Part shown: piece after piece, positions 18,238 through 26,622 of the stretch
Position numbering within the stretch: position 1 is the stretch's first letter
Layout: each line of letters begins with the position of its first letter
Origin: Planctomycetota bacterium
Lineage (GTDB): Bacteria; Planctomycetota; Planctomycetia; Gemmatales; Gemmataceae
Direction: 5' to 3'
NCBI GenBank assembly: GCA_016195405.1
Contig: JACPZP010000087.1
Coordinates: 60,928-124,927 of the forward strand
Length of the DNA: 64,000 nt
Notes under the pieces: generated by a model
Told to the model about the DNA's origin: nothing
Database searches by the model: none
What the model saw: the letters and a program-made list of their open reading frames with translations, nothing else
Made by a program: the position numbers and the translations under genes

Positions 18238-18441
18238 TCAGGTTCTCGAAGTCTTCGCGAACGGACGGGAGCGTGACGACTCAACTGCTTTTTCTCGCTT
18301 CACCCGACGAGTCGTTCTCTTACGCGGCTCTTGCGCCGATTGTGCCCGGATTCGCTTCAAGAGCACGCACGCCGGCTCGTAGTCGCGGCCTTCGCGGCGG
18401 GCGAGTTCGGCTTCGGTCGGGACCAACTCGCCGCGAGACGT
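18238..18441 (-). pseudogene. C-terminal remnant of a type I restriction specificity subunit (HsdS-like)
   Basis: The minus-strand frame open from 18441 to a stop at 18238 reads SRGELVPTEAELARREGRDY followed by EPACVLLKRIRAQ and a basic tail. HsdS proteins commonly end in a segment of the form FRGELVP...(E/D)PA..LL.RIR. The frame upstream carries a TAG immediately before, and no target-recognition domains or HsdR/HsdM genes are nearby. It is probably a leftover of a lost type I system. The tail after RIRAQ is not typical. Assignment is from memory of the motif. Confidence 0.45.
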
Positions 18442-18603
18442 CTAGCCAGGTTCGCGGGTTTGAGGCTCGGTCCGATCTGTGACTTCAGGTCGCCGAAGGA
18501 TCATGTACGCCAGCAGGTTTGGCATACATGGTCACTTCGTCCGCCCAAATTCAAGAGGCTGGTCGCAGGAGCCGGTGCGGACCTGGAGTTGAGCATTGGA
18601 ACC

Positions 18604-19689
18604 TCAAGCTCGGACATCGTTCGCGACCGCTTCGCCGCTGCGCTTGCGAATGGCGTTGGGCTCACGAGCGTTCGAGACGGCCAGGTCGTAGGTGATGTCG
18701 CCGCGCTGATAGAGTTCCAGGAGGGCTGTGTCCATGGTCCGCATTTTGAACTTGCGGCCCATTTGCATTTCGCTGAAGAGCAAGTGGGTGTCGCCTTCGC
18801 GGATGTGCTTGCGCACCGCAGGAGTGGCAACGCAGATTTCGCACGCCAGCACCAAGCCTTTGCCGCTGGCCCGCGGCAACAGCGTCTGCGCGATGATGGC
18901 TTGCAAGCTATTGGAGAGTTGAAACCGGATGTTATTTTGCTGCTCCGCGGGAAAGACGCCGTAGACGCGCTGGATTGTCTGAACCGCATCGGGAGTGTGG
19001 AGCGTGGCGAGGACGAGATGGCCCGTCTCGGCGGCGGTCAGGGCGGTGGCGATGGTTTCGAGGTCGCGCATCTCGCCGATGACGATGACGTCCGGATCTT
19101 GCCGCAGCACGTGCGTGAGCGCATTGCGGAAGGAATGCGTATCTGTGTGCACTTCCTGTTGGATGATGATGCTGCGCTGGTTCTCGTGGACGAATTCGAC
19201 GGGATCCTCGATGGTGACGATTTTAGCGCGGCGGTCGCGGTTGATCAGATCCACCATATAGTTGAGCGTGGTGGTTTTGCCCGTGCCGGTCGGCCCTGTG
19301 ACCAGGATGAGGCCGTTAGGCAGGCGGGTGAATTCGTCGACGACTTCAGGCAGTCCCAGCTCTTCGCGCGAGCGCACCACGCCTTCACAAATGCGGATGG
19401 CCAGCTCCGGGCAGCCGGCGTGATAATAAACGCTGGCGCGAAAACGGCCCAGGCCCGGCCAGTGACGTGAGAAGCACAGTTGCCAATCTTGCTCGAACTC
19501 GGCGACCTGTTTTTCGGTTAGTAGCTCGTTGACCATCAGGCGAAGGGTTTCTTCTTGGAGCGGCTCGCCCTTGAGAATGCTGATGTCGCCGTTGACTCGC
19601 AAAGCGGGGGCGACGCCGCACACCAAGTGGATGTCGCTGGCGAGTTGGCGGCGGCCTTCCTTCAGGATCTTGTCGAGATTCCACGCCAT
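18604..19689 (-). CDS. pilT: PilT-like twitching motility / type II secretion ATPase
   Basis: The 361-residue protein (start at ATG 19689, MAWNLDKILKEG) has the PilT layout. An N-terminal PAS-like domain contains ASDIHLVCGVAPALRVNG, followed by Walker A GPTGTGKTTT, an Asp box, Walker B in VIVIGEMRD and the His box in TGHLVLATLHT. The PilT-specific C-terminal AIRNLIRE motif appears as AVRKHIRE. PilT hexamers power pilus retraction. No other pilus genes are in the window. The downstream PilT paralogues PilU and GspE are less likely given size and motif. It follows a TPR gene by 17 bases in the same direction. Confidence 0.88.
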   Translation of the reverse strand: MAWNLDKILKEGRRQLASDIHLVCGVAPALRVNGDISILKGEPLQEETLRLMVNELLTEKQVAEFEQDWQLCFSRHWPGLGRFRASVYYHAGCPELAIRICEGVVRSREELGLPEVVDEFTRLPNGLILVTGPTGTGKTTTLNYMVDLINRDRRAKIVTIEDPVEFVHENQRSIIIQQEVHTDTHSFRNALTHVLRQDPDVIVIGEMRDLETIATALTAAETGHLVLATLHTPDAVQTIQRVYGVFPAEQQNNIRFQLSNSLQAIIAQTLLPRASGKGLVLACEICVATPAVRKHIREGDTHLLFSEMQMGRKFKMRTMDTALLELYQRGDITYDLAVSNAREPNAIRKRSGEAVANDVRA

Positions 19690-19706
19690 CTTATCTTCCC
19701 AACAAT

Positions 19707-20477
19707 TTATCTTCCCAAAAGCCGCCCCAGGATTCGGCCCACGCTCCAAGGGCGAACGGTCAGCTCCGTCAGCCGGCGCTGCGCGTCGCTGTGGTTGGGC
19801 ACCAGCTCCAGGCAGCGCTTAAAGCTCTGGCGCGCGGTCGTTTCCAGGTTCAGGTTTAGTTCGCAAGAACCCTTGACGTACCAGGCATAGGGCTGCTCGG
19901 GGGCCTTGGCGACGGCTTTGCCGGCCCAGGCGACAGCTTGGCTCGGGCGTTTATAGTGCAAGTAAATGCGGGCGATTTCCAAGGGCGTCAGCCAGTCCTG
20001 CGCCAGCGCGACGGCTTTGTCGAAGCAGTGGTGGTCGATGGTTTCGCGGCCGGCGACCATGATCTCGCCGCGAACCAGCCACGGGTAGGCGGACGGTCCC
20101 GCACGCTGCATGGCGGCGTCGCACAACTCGCCGGCGCCGCGCTGGTCTCCCATGCGTATGAGCGCCTGCGCTCGACCGGCCAATAAATCGCCGTTCTCGC
20201 GGAACAGCTCCAGGGCTTTCTTGCCCCATAGGTCGGCTTCGGGGTACTCGTCCAACGCGATGAGCATCTGCACCTGCCCGAGCCAGCCGGACACGATCGA
20301 CTTGTCCACTTCCAAGGCGCGCGAGTAATAGCGTAAGGCGTTTTCGTGGAAACCCGAGCGGCGATTGTCGTCCGCGAGCTTGAGCCAATAGTGCTCGTCG
20401 CGCTCCAGCTCGCTTTGCGGCTCGGGAGTTCGACGGACTTCGCTTTCCTCGAATTCCAAGTTATCGAATCGCGACAT
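19707..20477 (-). CDS. TPR-repeat protein
   Basis: The 256-residue soluble protein is almost entirely helical hairpins of the TPR type (for example NALRYYSRALEVDKSIVSGW and QPYAWYVKGSCELNLN), with four to six repeats. The N-terminus is acidic and no signal peptide is present. TPR arrays mediate protein-protein contacts. It lies between the zinc-ribbon/S26-like gene (11 bases away) and pilT, so it may act with one of these. Specific role unknown. Confidence 0.75.
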   Translation of the reverse strand: MSRFDNLEFEESEVRRTPEPQSELERDEHYWLKLADDNRRSGFHENALRYYSRALEVDKSIVSGWLGQVQMLIALDEYPEADLWGKKALELFRENGDLLAGRAQALIRMGDQRGAGELCDAAMQRAGPSAYPWLVRGEIMVAGRETIDHHCFDKAVALAQDWLTPLEIARIYLHYKRPSQAVAWAGKAVAKAPEQPYAWYVKGSCELNLNLETTARQSFKRCLELVPNHSDAQRRLTELTVRPWSVGRILGRLLGR

Positions 20478-20488
20478 CGACGCCTCAG

Positions 20489-21499
20489 TTAGTGAAGGGG
20501 TCCGAAGCGTGTAAGCGGTTCGGTGCGAAAGTAGACGGTCCCATCAATTCGATCGGCCCGAAAGAGGCTTATGGCAAGCCATGCAGGTTCCAAAGGATTG
20601 TTTTGTTCGTTCCAGTTACCGCGGACTTCGACGTTGGTGGGGATGATAAAGAAATGGTCGGCGGGAACTTGCGGAATCTCCAGACGCCTCGGCGTCAAAC
20701 GCGGGTTTACGGGACTTAAGGCGCTGGGTTGGCCGTTGACGAAGAGTTGGCCGTTTTCCCAAAGGACGCGGTCGCCGGGCCCGGCCAGGACGCGGTCGAT
20801 GAATTGGCCGGCCTGGATGTAAACGCCTCCAACCGTGCGGGGAGGCGAGCACAAAACCAAACTGCCCGGCTTCGGGGTGGCCCATGTGTTCACCAGGAGC
20901 ACCTCTCCCGCTTTGAACACAGGGGTGTTGATTTGGACCGTAACGGGCATGGCGACGCGGGTGGCAAGCCAGCCGGCGGGAAAATAGATCGCGACACCCA
21001 GCACCAGCATGACCGCGAAACCGGCGACGAGCCGGGAGACAATACCGGCGGGACGCCGGAACAATATGTCGATCACGGAAGAGGCGTGGACGCTCACCGC
21101 CAGTCCGAGGAGAAAGTTCCCCAGCCCGGACCCCCAACACAAGATTCCGCCGCCAAAAAGCCCGAGAAACGCGCCGAGAAACAATCGGCCGCGAGCCTTC
21201 TGTCCGCAAAAGAAATGGGCCCAGCCCGGAACCAAGAAGCGGAGCAGAATGGACGGCTCCGGCAAGGGAAAGCCGGCCTCGTCGAGAAGGTCGGCGGCGG
21301 CGGCTCTGCCATCCCGTGCCGCATAGCGGAAGCGGTTGGCGCTGTACCACGGCAGCCAGCGGCGCAAGCGCTTCTGCCATGCCGTGGCCCGAGGCGGCTC
21401 AACATCCAGAACCGCGGTGGCCAGCTTCAAATTGCTGCCGCAGCGGCCACAGGCGTCCAAGCCGGGCATGTTTTCAAAACGGCAGCTTGGGCATTGCAT
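20489..21499 (-). CDS. Zinc-ribbon membrane protein with an S26 signal-peptidase-like domain lacking catalytic residues
   Basis: The 336-residue protein begins with a zinc ribbon (CPSC at 3-6 and CGRC near 17-20), followed by about four TM helices (about 85-185). A C-terminal domain follows the LepB/S26 pattern: AGEVLLVN, GSLVLCSPP, then DRVLAGPGDRVLWENGQLFV and NG, and VPADHFFIIPTN. The nucleophile Ser in the PS(G/S)SM box is absent, with a hydrophobic QINTPVFKAG segment in its place. The catalytic Lys before the LPGD turn is Asp (IDRVLAGPGD). It is therefore predicted to bind or scaffold rather than cleave signal peptides. It sits 3 bases after the DUF2997 gene. Confidence 0.65.
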   Translation of the reverse strand: MQCPSCRFENMPGLDACGRCGSNLKLATAVLDVEPPRATAWQKRLRRWLPWYSANRFRYAARDGRAAAADLLDEAGFPLPEPSILLRFLVPGWAHFFCGQKARGRLFLGAFLGLFGGGILCWGSGLGNFLLGLAVSVHASSVIDILFRRPAGIVSRLVAGFAVMLVLGVAIYFPAGWLATRVAMPVTVQINTPVFKAGEVLLVNTWATPKPGSLVLCSPPRTVGGVYIQAGQFIDRVLAGPGDRVLWENGQLFVNGQPSALSPVNPRLTPRRLEIPQVPADHFFIIPTNVEVRGNWNEQNNPLEPAWLAISLFRADRIDGTVYFRTEPLTRFGPLH

Positions 21500-21502
21500 G
21501 GC

Positions 21503-21709
21503 TTAGCTCCGTTGCTGCTTTTGCTGCACGCTTCGCTTCGCGGCGGTTTGGGATTCGTAGTATTCGCTGGTCTTGGTGCGGACATCCTCGGTCCCAAGGA
21601 GCTGGACAAAGATGTCGGCAAGGTCCATGCAGGCGGGGCCCTTGATGCCCTTGGTCCGCACCGTCACCTTGCCGTCGGGGGCGATTTCGATCTGGAGTTC
21701 TTCGGCCAT
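21503..21709 (-). CDS. DUF2997 family small protein
   Basis: The 68-residue product starts at MAEELQIEI (ATG 21709), avoiding eleven spurious residues in the longer frame. It shows the DUF2997 pattern: a beta strand, PDGKV, then KGIKGPACMDLADIFVQLLG and an EYYE box. In cyanobacteria and planctomycetes DUF2997 genes are commonly found with DUF1257 (Ycf35-like) and a Ycf46-like AAA ATPase, as here. Function is unknown. The three may form one system. Confidence 0.75.
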   Translation of the reverse strand: MAEELQIEIAPDGKVTVRTKGIKGPACMDLADIFVQLLGTEDVRTKTSEYYESQTAAKRSVQQKQQRS

Positions 21710-21728
21710 GATGGGCTCCTTGAGAGTT

Positions 21729-21778
21729 GGACGGTTTTGCAAACCGTCCGACCCAACGGACGGATTGCAAATCCGTCC
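21729..21778. repeat. Doublet of GGACGG palindromes
   Basis: Two hairpins, 21729-21749 (arms GGACGGTTT) and 21758-21778 (arms GGACGGATT), lie between the DUF1257 and DUF2997 genes. They resemble the doublet at 3737-3778 and represent the same intergenic repeat family. Confidence 0.6.
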
Positions 21779-21782
21779 TACT

Positions 21783-22244
21783 TTACCAGTTGCGGACGTG
21801 AATCTTGATCGTGCGGTCCTCGCCGACCTCTTCGCCCACGATCGCCATCCGGCGTTCTTTCAACTCCGTGACGACTTTGTGATAGACGTACTGCTGGGTG
21901 ACCCGGCCAATCAGCTCTTCGCCGATCTTTTTGAGTTCGGCTTTGGAATGTCCTTCACCTTCCATGCAAACACGGAGGGCGCCGCGGGCATCGCGGCTGA
22001 AGGTGGCGCGGATGCCGTCTTTCTCGACGACGATCTCCTGGCCGGTGCCGGCGCCATCTTCGAGGATCTCACTGTCTTCGACCGTAATCTCGGCTTTCGC
22101 TTTACCGTGCTGGTCAACGCCATGGCGTTGGCCGGCAGCTTTGGCCAAGGAATAGCCCATGGTGGCGATCGCCGCCGTCACCGCGGCCGAGATCGCCGGC
22201 CAACTGCCGATCACGAGCGGTGTCACGACCAGAACGCAGCTCAT
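21783..22244 (-). CDS. DUF1257 (Ycf35-like) protein
   Basis: The 153-residue protein has a hydrophobic N-terminal stretch (VVTPLVIGSWPAISAAVTAA), a central beta-rich part (EIVVEKDGIRATFSRDA) and a C-terminal helical part (ELIGRVTQQYVYHKVVTELK). This matches DUF1257, whose plastid and cyanobacterial members are Ycf35. Function is unknown. It is encoded 73 bases ahead of DUF2997 and in the same direction as the Ycf46-like ATPase, a conserved partnership. Confidence 0.7.
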   Translation of the reverse strand: MSCVLVVTPLVIGSWPAISAAVTAAIATMGYSLAKAAGQRHGVDQHGKAKAEITVEDSEILEDGAGTGQEIVVEKDGIRATFSRDARGALRVCMEGEGHSKAELKKIGEELIGRVTQQYVYHKVVTELKERRMAIVGEEVGEDRTIKIHVRNW

Positions 22245-22374
22245 AGCGGGTCTCCAGTTAGTCGGCGGGGCATGCGGATCAGGCGTTCGAGACGGGAACA
22301 GCGGATTTCCTACCTTCCATTACCGCTTCGATTCTAACTGCGCGAAGGAGAAGACGCCATAATTACTGCCGGAT

Positions 22375-23319
22375 TTACCGGAGAGCAAGGAAACAGAAGC
22401 CAAGAAGGAGTGCGACTAGACCTGCGGCAAAGTACCAGAAGGATGTTTGATGCGTCTTCGCTTTCAGCGCGGCCGGTTCGGGCAGACCGTAATATGACAG
22501 CCGGAATTCCTCGTCACTTATGCAGGCACGGAATTCAATTCCAAAAACCCATTCCTCCCGCGAGCGAATGGCGCCAAATCTCCGGCTTTTTGTCTCAGGC
22601 CTCTCAATGAGTAGTGATCTCGCAACAGGATTGTCGCTGGCCGGGTCATATTCAAATCTGCCGCGCTCGAAGCCTTCGGCGTCGCTGTTTTTCCTGTAGT
22701 ACTAATAGCGCATCACTCGCCAGCGGCACAGCGGATCGAAGTCAATGAATCCAGACTGCACGTAGTCGGGAACATCGTCAGCCTGAGACTGCCGCTGGGA
22801 TGCGTCGTAAGCAAAGTGAACCCTCAGGGCCTTGGCCGCTCCGGCTTCAAGCACTTCCTCCGTACGCGTTACAACGAAACTGGCGTCAGCTATCCATTCC
22901 GGAAGCCAAATATTGCCGCAGCGAAGCCACGGGCAAGCCATTCGGTAGCCCATCTTCTTGTGGATCGCCGTGTCGGTCCCGAGAATCAACTCACTCAATT
23001 GCCAGCTCTTGTTTTGCCCGCGTTTGGTGAGCTGGGCACGATAATCCCGGTTATCTATCCAGCCATACTGTTCGACCTCGTCCGGGCCGTTCGCGGGATA
23101 GTGTTCGCAATGGAAAAAGGAACTCCGGCCGCCCTGATCAAAAGCAAACTTGCAATCCCACTTCGAGAACCGCGGCATGGCTTGGCCTTGTACTGATGAA
23201 AACGATTGCCAGGACTCCTCACAGCGCACGGGCAAGACTTCTTCCGCGAACGCCATCCATTTGGCGATGACGCGCTTCGTGTCGAACGGCGCGGCACTCT
23301 CACATGATGGCACAGACAT
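22375..23319 (-). pseudogene. Planctomycete-type protein with C-terminal TM anchor, interrupted by in-frame UAG
   Basis: A frame of 205 residues (ATG 23319) stops at TAG 22702-22704 after CRWRVMRY. The same frame then stays open for 108 more codons (YYRKNSDAEGF, FEYDPASDNPVARSLL and on) to TAA 22375-22377. It ends in a clear TM helix (WYFAAGLVALLLGFCFLALR). Protein-like composition on both sides shows one ancestral gene of about 314 residues. The amber codon would release a product without its anchor. The neighbouring gene is interrupted too. UAG is used as a normal stop elsewhere in the window, so nonsense mutation or assembly error is likeliest. The family was not named. Confidence 0.75.
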
Positions 23320-23332
23320 GGCGCCTCGCGAC

Positions 23333-23752
23333 TCAGTTCATTGCCAAGGCATCGCCCTTGACAGTGAGGATAACCGGCCGTGCTCCCCGGTCATCGACGA
23401 AAAGCGTCAACTGTGAGCTGAAAACTCCGGGATCATACGGCTGGAGCTTGCACTGCATTTCAAAAACCCCCGGCGGAATTTCCACGAGTTCCTCAGATTG
23501 CTTCAGACCGAAGCGGCAGTTCTGCCCTCAGCATTGCGCCATGCCGACGAAGCGCATCGCCCGGCTTGAGTGGTTTTCCATTCGGAAAGACACATGGGTG
23601 GCATGCCCTGGAACGGCGTCCGAAATCTCGATGCTTGGTTGTGCGACGTGAAGGGAAGCGCGCGGCCCACGAGCAATAAAGAGATAAACTCCGTAGGAGA
23701 TCAGGGAAGCGCCGCCCACGAAACACCCCGTGGACAGGATTGTGAAATCCAT
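23333..23752 (-). pseudogene. Membrane-anchored DUF1573/HYDIN-like protein interrupted by in-frame UGA (possible Sec)
   Basis: From ATG 23752 (GAGGGG upstream) the frame gives a TM anchor (MDFTILSTGCFVGGASLI) and an Ig-like strand pattern to GMAQC, then TGA 23528-23530. It continues in frame with GQNCRFGLKQSEELVEIPPG to ILTVKGDALAMN and TGA 23333-23335. The whole 138-codon product fits a small membrane-tethered beta-sandwich of the DUF1573 type, in which the strand before IPPG carries Cys residues. The UGA lies in AQC-UGA-GQNC, between cysteines. It may be a Cys-to-stop mutation, selenocysteine, or an error. The next gene also has a stop in frame, which favours decay. Confidence 0.65.
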
Positions 23753-23762
23753 AAAAAACCCC

Positions 23763-25493
23763 TCATATCTCAATTTTCCGGCGCAGCTCGCCCGCAACAG
23801 TGGCTTGAATGCCGCTCGCCGGGCGCGCGCGTCCCTGGCACCAACTTCGAAGGCGATTCAGCTCCTCGCTCATGGTCTTCGACAACGGGACGGTTTCGGC
23901 GAGGGAGTTTCTGAGAATCTCGGTCGTCAGCTCCTGTCCCTTGCTGAACGCGTCGAACAAGCCGGAGATGATGGCTTCCTCGATCTCCGCGCCGCTGAAT
24001 CCGTCGCTGCCATTGGCCAGGGCTTTCAGGTCGAAGAGATCGGGATTGCGGCCACGCTTTTGCAGATGGATGCGGAAGACTTCGCGGCGCTCCAGGTCGT
24101 TGGGCAAATCGACGAAGAAAATCTCGTCGACACGGCCCTTGCGAAGCAACTCGGGCGGGAGCTGGCTGATGTCGTTGGCGGTGGCGATGACGAATACCGG
24201 GGCGGTCTTCTCGGAGAGCCAAGTCAAGAAGGTGCCGAAGACGCGTGAGGAGGTGCCGGCGTCGCTGCCGCCCGAGCCGACCGCGCCTGCGAACGCCTTG
24301 TCGATCTCGTCGACCCAGAGGATGGCCGGCGCCACGCTCTCCGCGGTTTGCACGGCGCGGCGCATGTTGTCTTCGCTGGAGCCAACCAGACTGCCGAACA
24401 TTCGGCCGATGTCCATGCGCAGTAAGGGCAGCTTCCACAGGCTGGAAGCCGCCTTGGCACACAGGCTTTTGCCGCAGCCTTGTACGCCCAAGAGCAACAC
24501 TCCCTTGGGCGGAGGCAGGCCGAATTCCGCGGCCCGATCGCTGAAAGCCACGCTCCGCTTGGAAAGCCAGCTTTTGAGGTTTTCCAAGCCCGCCACGTTG
24601 GAGAACGCTTCGTTGCTCTGATAGTAATCGAGAAGCCCGCTCTTGCGAATGATCTGCTGCTTTTCGCTAAAGACGATGTTGACGTCTTCAGCGTCGAGCT
24701 TGCCGTCGAGCACCAGCGTTTTGGCGAAGACGTTCTCCGCTTCCTTGAGCGTCAGACCGCTGGCGGCGTGAAGCAGGCGTTCGCGCCCCTCGGCGTCCAA
24801 ATTGATGCTGATGCGCGGTTTGTCCTTGACGTCTTCGATGATGCGGTCGAGCAGCCGATTGAAGTCGTCCATGCGCGGCAGTGCGAATTCGACGATGGTG
24901 AGGTCTTTGCTCAATTCCGGGGCGATCCGCAACATCGGGGCGACAATGACGATGGTCTTGTAGGTGTCGCGAAGGTTGTAGGCGACGTCGCGGAGCCGGC
25001 GGATGACCGCGATATTGCAGCGATTGTCCTCGGTGAAGGGATGGAAATCCTTGAACAAGTAAATGGCCGGGTCGACCTGGCCGAGGACGGCATCGAGGGC
25101 GGCCAAAGGATCGGTGGTGTTGCCGCTGCCCGACTTGGTGCGCTGGGCCTCGGCGCCCGGCTTGATGATGCCCTGGGTATACGTCCAAACGAAGAACTTC
25201 TTGTTGCGCTTGCGGGCGATCTCGGCCAAGTGGCGTTCGACGCGTTCTTCTTCCCAGCTCACGACATAGATGATGGGGTAGCGCGCGCGAATCAGCACTT
25301 CCAGCTCGTTGGGCGGGCAAGCTTCCGGTAGTGGAACCGCTTGACGATCCGGCGCAGGCTTGAGGGCGGCAGAGACCCCGGCTGAAGCGGGCTTGATGGC
25401 CGGTCTTTCTACCGGCTGCTTCGGGCGTGGAGCCGACGAACGCGAGCCATCGCCCAATCCAGTTGCGTCGTTGCGATCCGATGTTTCGTTCAT
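23763..25493 (-). CDS. Ycf46-like AAA+ ATPase
   Basis: The 576-residue protein has a Pro/Ala-rich first 55 residues and a Ycf46-type N-terminal domain (RYPIIYVVSWEEERVERHL, then KKFFVWTYTQGI). The AAA+ domain has Walker A GVQGCGKS (about 337), Walker B ILWVDEIDKA (about 391), sensor 1 in VFVIATANDIS and a C-terminal lid. In cyanobacteria Ycf46 proteins are linked to inorganic carbon use, and in many bacteria they travel with DUF1257 and DUF2997 as here. Its ATG overlaps the stop of the 66-residue gene upstream (ATGA). It likely remodels a protein partner encoded nearby. Confidence 0.9.
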   Translation of the reverse strand: MNETSDRNDATGLGDGSRSSAPRPKQPVERPAIKPASAGVSAALKPAPDRQAVPLPEACPPNELEVLIRARYPIIYVVSWEEERVERHLAEIARKRNKKFFVWTYTQGIIKPGAEAQRTKSGSGNTTDPLAALDAVLGQVDPAIYLFKDFHPFTEDNRCNIAVIRRLRDVAYNLRDTYKTIVIVAPMLRIAPELSKDLTIVEFALPRMDDFNRLLDRIIEDVKDKPRISINLDAEGRERLLHAASGLTLKEAENVFAKTLVLDGKLDAEDVNIVFSEKQQIIRKSGLLDYYQSNEAFSNVAGLENLKSWLSKRSVAFSDRAAEFGLPPPKGVLLLGVQGCGKSLCAKAASSLWKLPLLRMDIGRMFGSLVGSSEDNMRRAVQTAESVAPAILWVDEIDKAFAGAVGSGGSDAGTSSRVFGTFLTWLSEKTAPVFVIATANDISQLPPELLRKGRVDEIFFVDLPNDLERREVFRIHLQKRGRNPDLFDLKALANGSDGFSGAEIEEAIISGLFDAFSKGQELTTEILRNSLAETVPLSKTMSEELNRLRSWCQGRARPASGIQATVAGELRRKIEI

Positions 25494-25690
25494 TTAGACC
25501 TGTCTTCCCTCGTGAGGTCTTGATCGCGCAGAGTCTGCATCAGGCGCTGTAGGCGCTCATCCGAATTACCCTCTGGGCCGCGCAGGCTCTCAAGCACCTC
25601 GAGCACCGGACGGGTTGCGCCAAAGGCATAGACCCGGCCGTCGGGCAAGATGGTGATTTCACTGAGAGGCGAAAGGTCATCCGGTTCCAA
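25490..25690 (-). CDS. Small 66-residue protein coupled to the Ycf46-like ATPase, TTG start
   Basis: The frame starts at TTG 25690, with an AGGAGG site 9 bases upstream; the longer frame would overlap the radical SAM gene. The sequence has DDLSPLSEITILPDGRVYAF and TRPVLEVLESL, then an acidic/basic tail, and ends at a TGA that overlaps the ATG of the AAA gene. A conserved-looking ILPDGRV(Y/F)(A/V)FG strand pair suggests a small folded adaptor. It is not matched to a named family. Coupled translation implies that it works with the ATPase. Confidence 0.65.
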   Translation of the reverse strand: MEPDDLSPLSEITILPDGRVYAFGATRPVLEVLESLRGPEGNSDERLQRLMQTLRDQDLTREDRSK

Positions 25691-25727
25691 GGGCGTGGCC
25701 CTCCTACGGCTGCTGCATGGATTGGCC

Positions 25728-26558
25728 TCACACGACGAGCCGCAATCCAGCGGCGCCTGCCAGAGCGCGCGCCTCGTCCGCGACGGCTGGGGGCAGAGGC
25801 ATGGCCACTTCATCATAATGCAGCGCCTGCCAGCGTGGCAAATATCCATCGCGAATACTGAACTTTGCAGTTGGCAGATTCTCGCGCATCCAGCGCACAA
25901 CTGGTCGAAAGCAACAGTCGAAATGCCCCGGCATGAGGAGGTGGCGAACGATGAGATCGCCTTGTCGTGAGGCCAGGATCAGGTTGCGCGTGACGATTTC
26001 GACATAGCGCTTGATGCCGGCCAGGCGACGGGCGCAGGCGTCGTTGCCGAACTTGAAGTCGGCGAGATACACGTCGACCGCGCCATCGAGCAATCCCAAC
26101 GCTTCTTCGGTGAAATGAAAATCCGACTTCCAGATCACCGGCGGCAGGTCGGGGCAATCAGCCATCGCTTCCAAGATCGCGGGCAGGTGGATGGTAGGCT
26201 CGCCGCCGACCCATTCGAGAGTGCGGGCGCCTTGGCTTCGTCCCCAGGCGACGGCCTTATGGAAAAACTCGGGCGTCAAGGGCTGGCCGCGACGCGGATC
26301 GAAGGCGTTGGCTTCGGCGATGCAAAACACACAGCGAAGGTCGCAGCCGGAGAGATAGAAAAGGTGCGAAGGCACAAGTTCCGATTCTTCTCCCACTTCA
26401 ATCCGGTGCTTGTAGACGCGAGCGACGGCGTCAGCTTTGCATGGGCCGCGCTCGCCGCTGAGCCGGTTCGCTGCGCAACGATGCTCGCACAGGAAACAGG
26501 CTCGATAGTGTTCTCTCGCTTGACTTAACTTTGATTCCGTGGCCCAACATGATTTCAT
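25728..26558 (-). CDS. PflX-like radical SAM protein
   Basis: The 276-residue form starts at ATG 26558 (MKSCWATESKL). An N-terminal Cys box (CFLCEHRCAANRLSGERGPC) precedes the radical SAM motif CDLRCVFC (about residue 73), a CxxxCxxC binding the [4Fe-4S] cluster. GGEPT for SAM binding follows, then a partial TIM barrel. This matches the COG1313/PflX group of radical SAM proteins related to pyruvate formate-lyase activases, whose substrates are unknown. The longer start at 26645 adds 29 residues with no support. It runs in the same direction as the Ycf46 module, 37 bases ahead of it. Confidence 0.8.
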   Translation of the reverse strand: MKSCWATESKLSQAREHYRACFLCEHRCAANRLSGERGPCKADAVARVYKHRIEVGEESELVPSHLFYLSGCDLRCVFCIAEANAFDPRRGQPLTPEFFHKAVAWGRSQGARTLEWVGGEPTIHLPAILEAMADCPDLPPVIWKSDFHFTEEALGLLDGAVDVYLADFKFGNDACARRLAGIKRYVEIVTRNLILASRQGDLIVRHLLMPGHFDCCFRPVVRWMRENLPTAKFSIRDGYLPRWQALHYDEVAMPLPPAVADEARALAGAAGLRLVV

Positions 26559-26622
26559 AGGCGGGCTCGCAAATTGGTGCCACGAAGGGAACTCGACCAG
26601 ATTTCTCGCAAATTCGAGCTGG

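Noticed and set aside
18331..19470. 379-residue plus-strand frame opposite pilT
   Set aside because: Antisense shadow; pilT motifs are on the minus strand.
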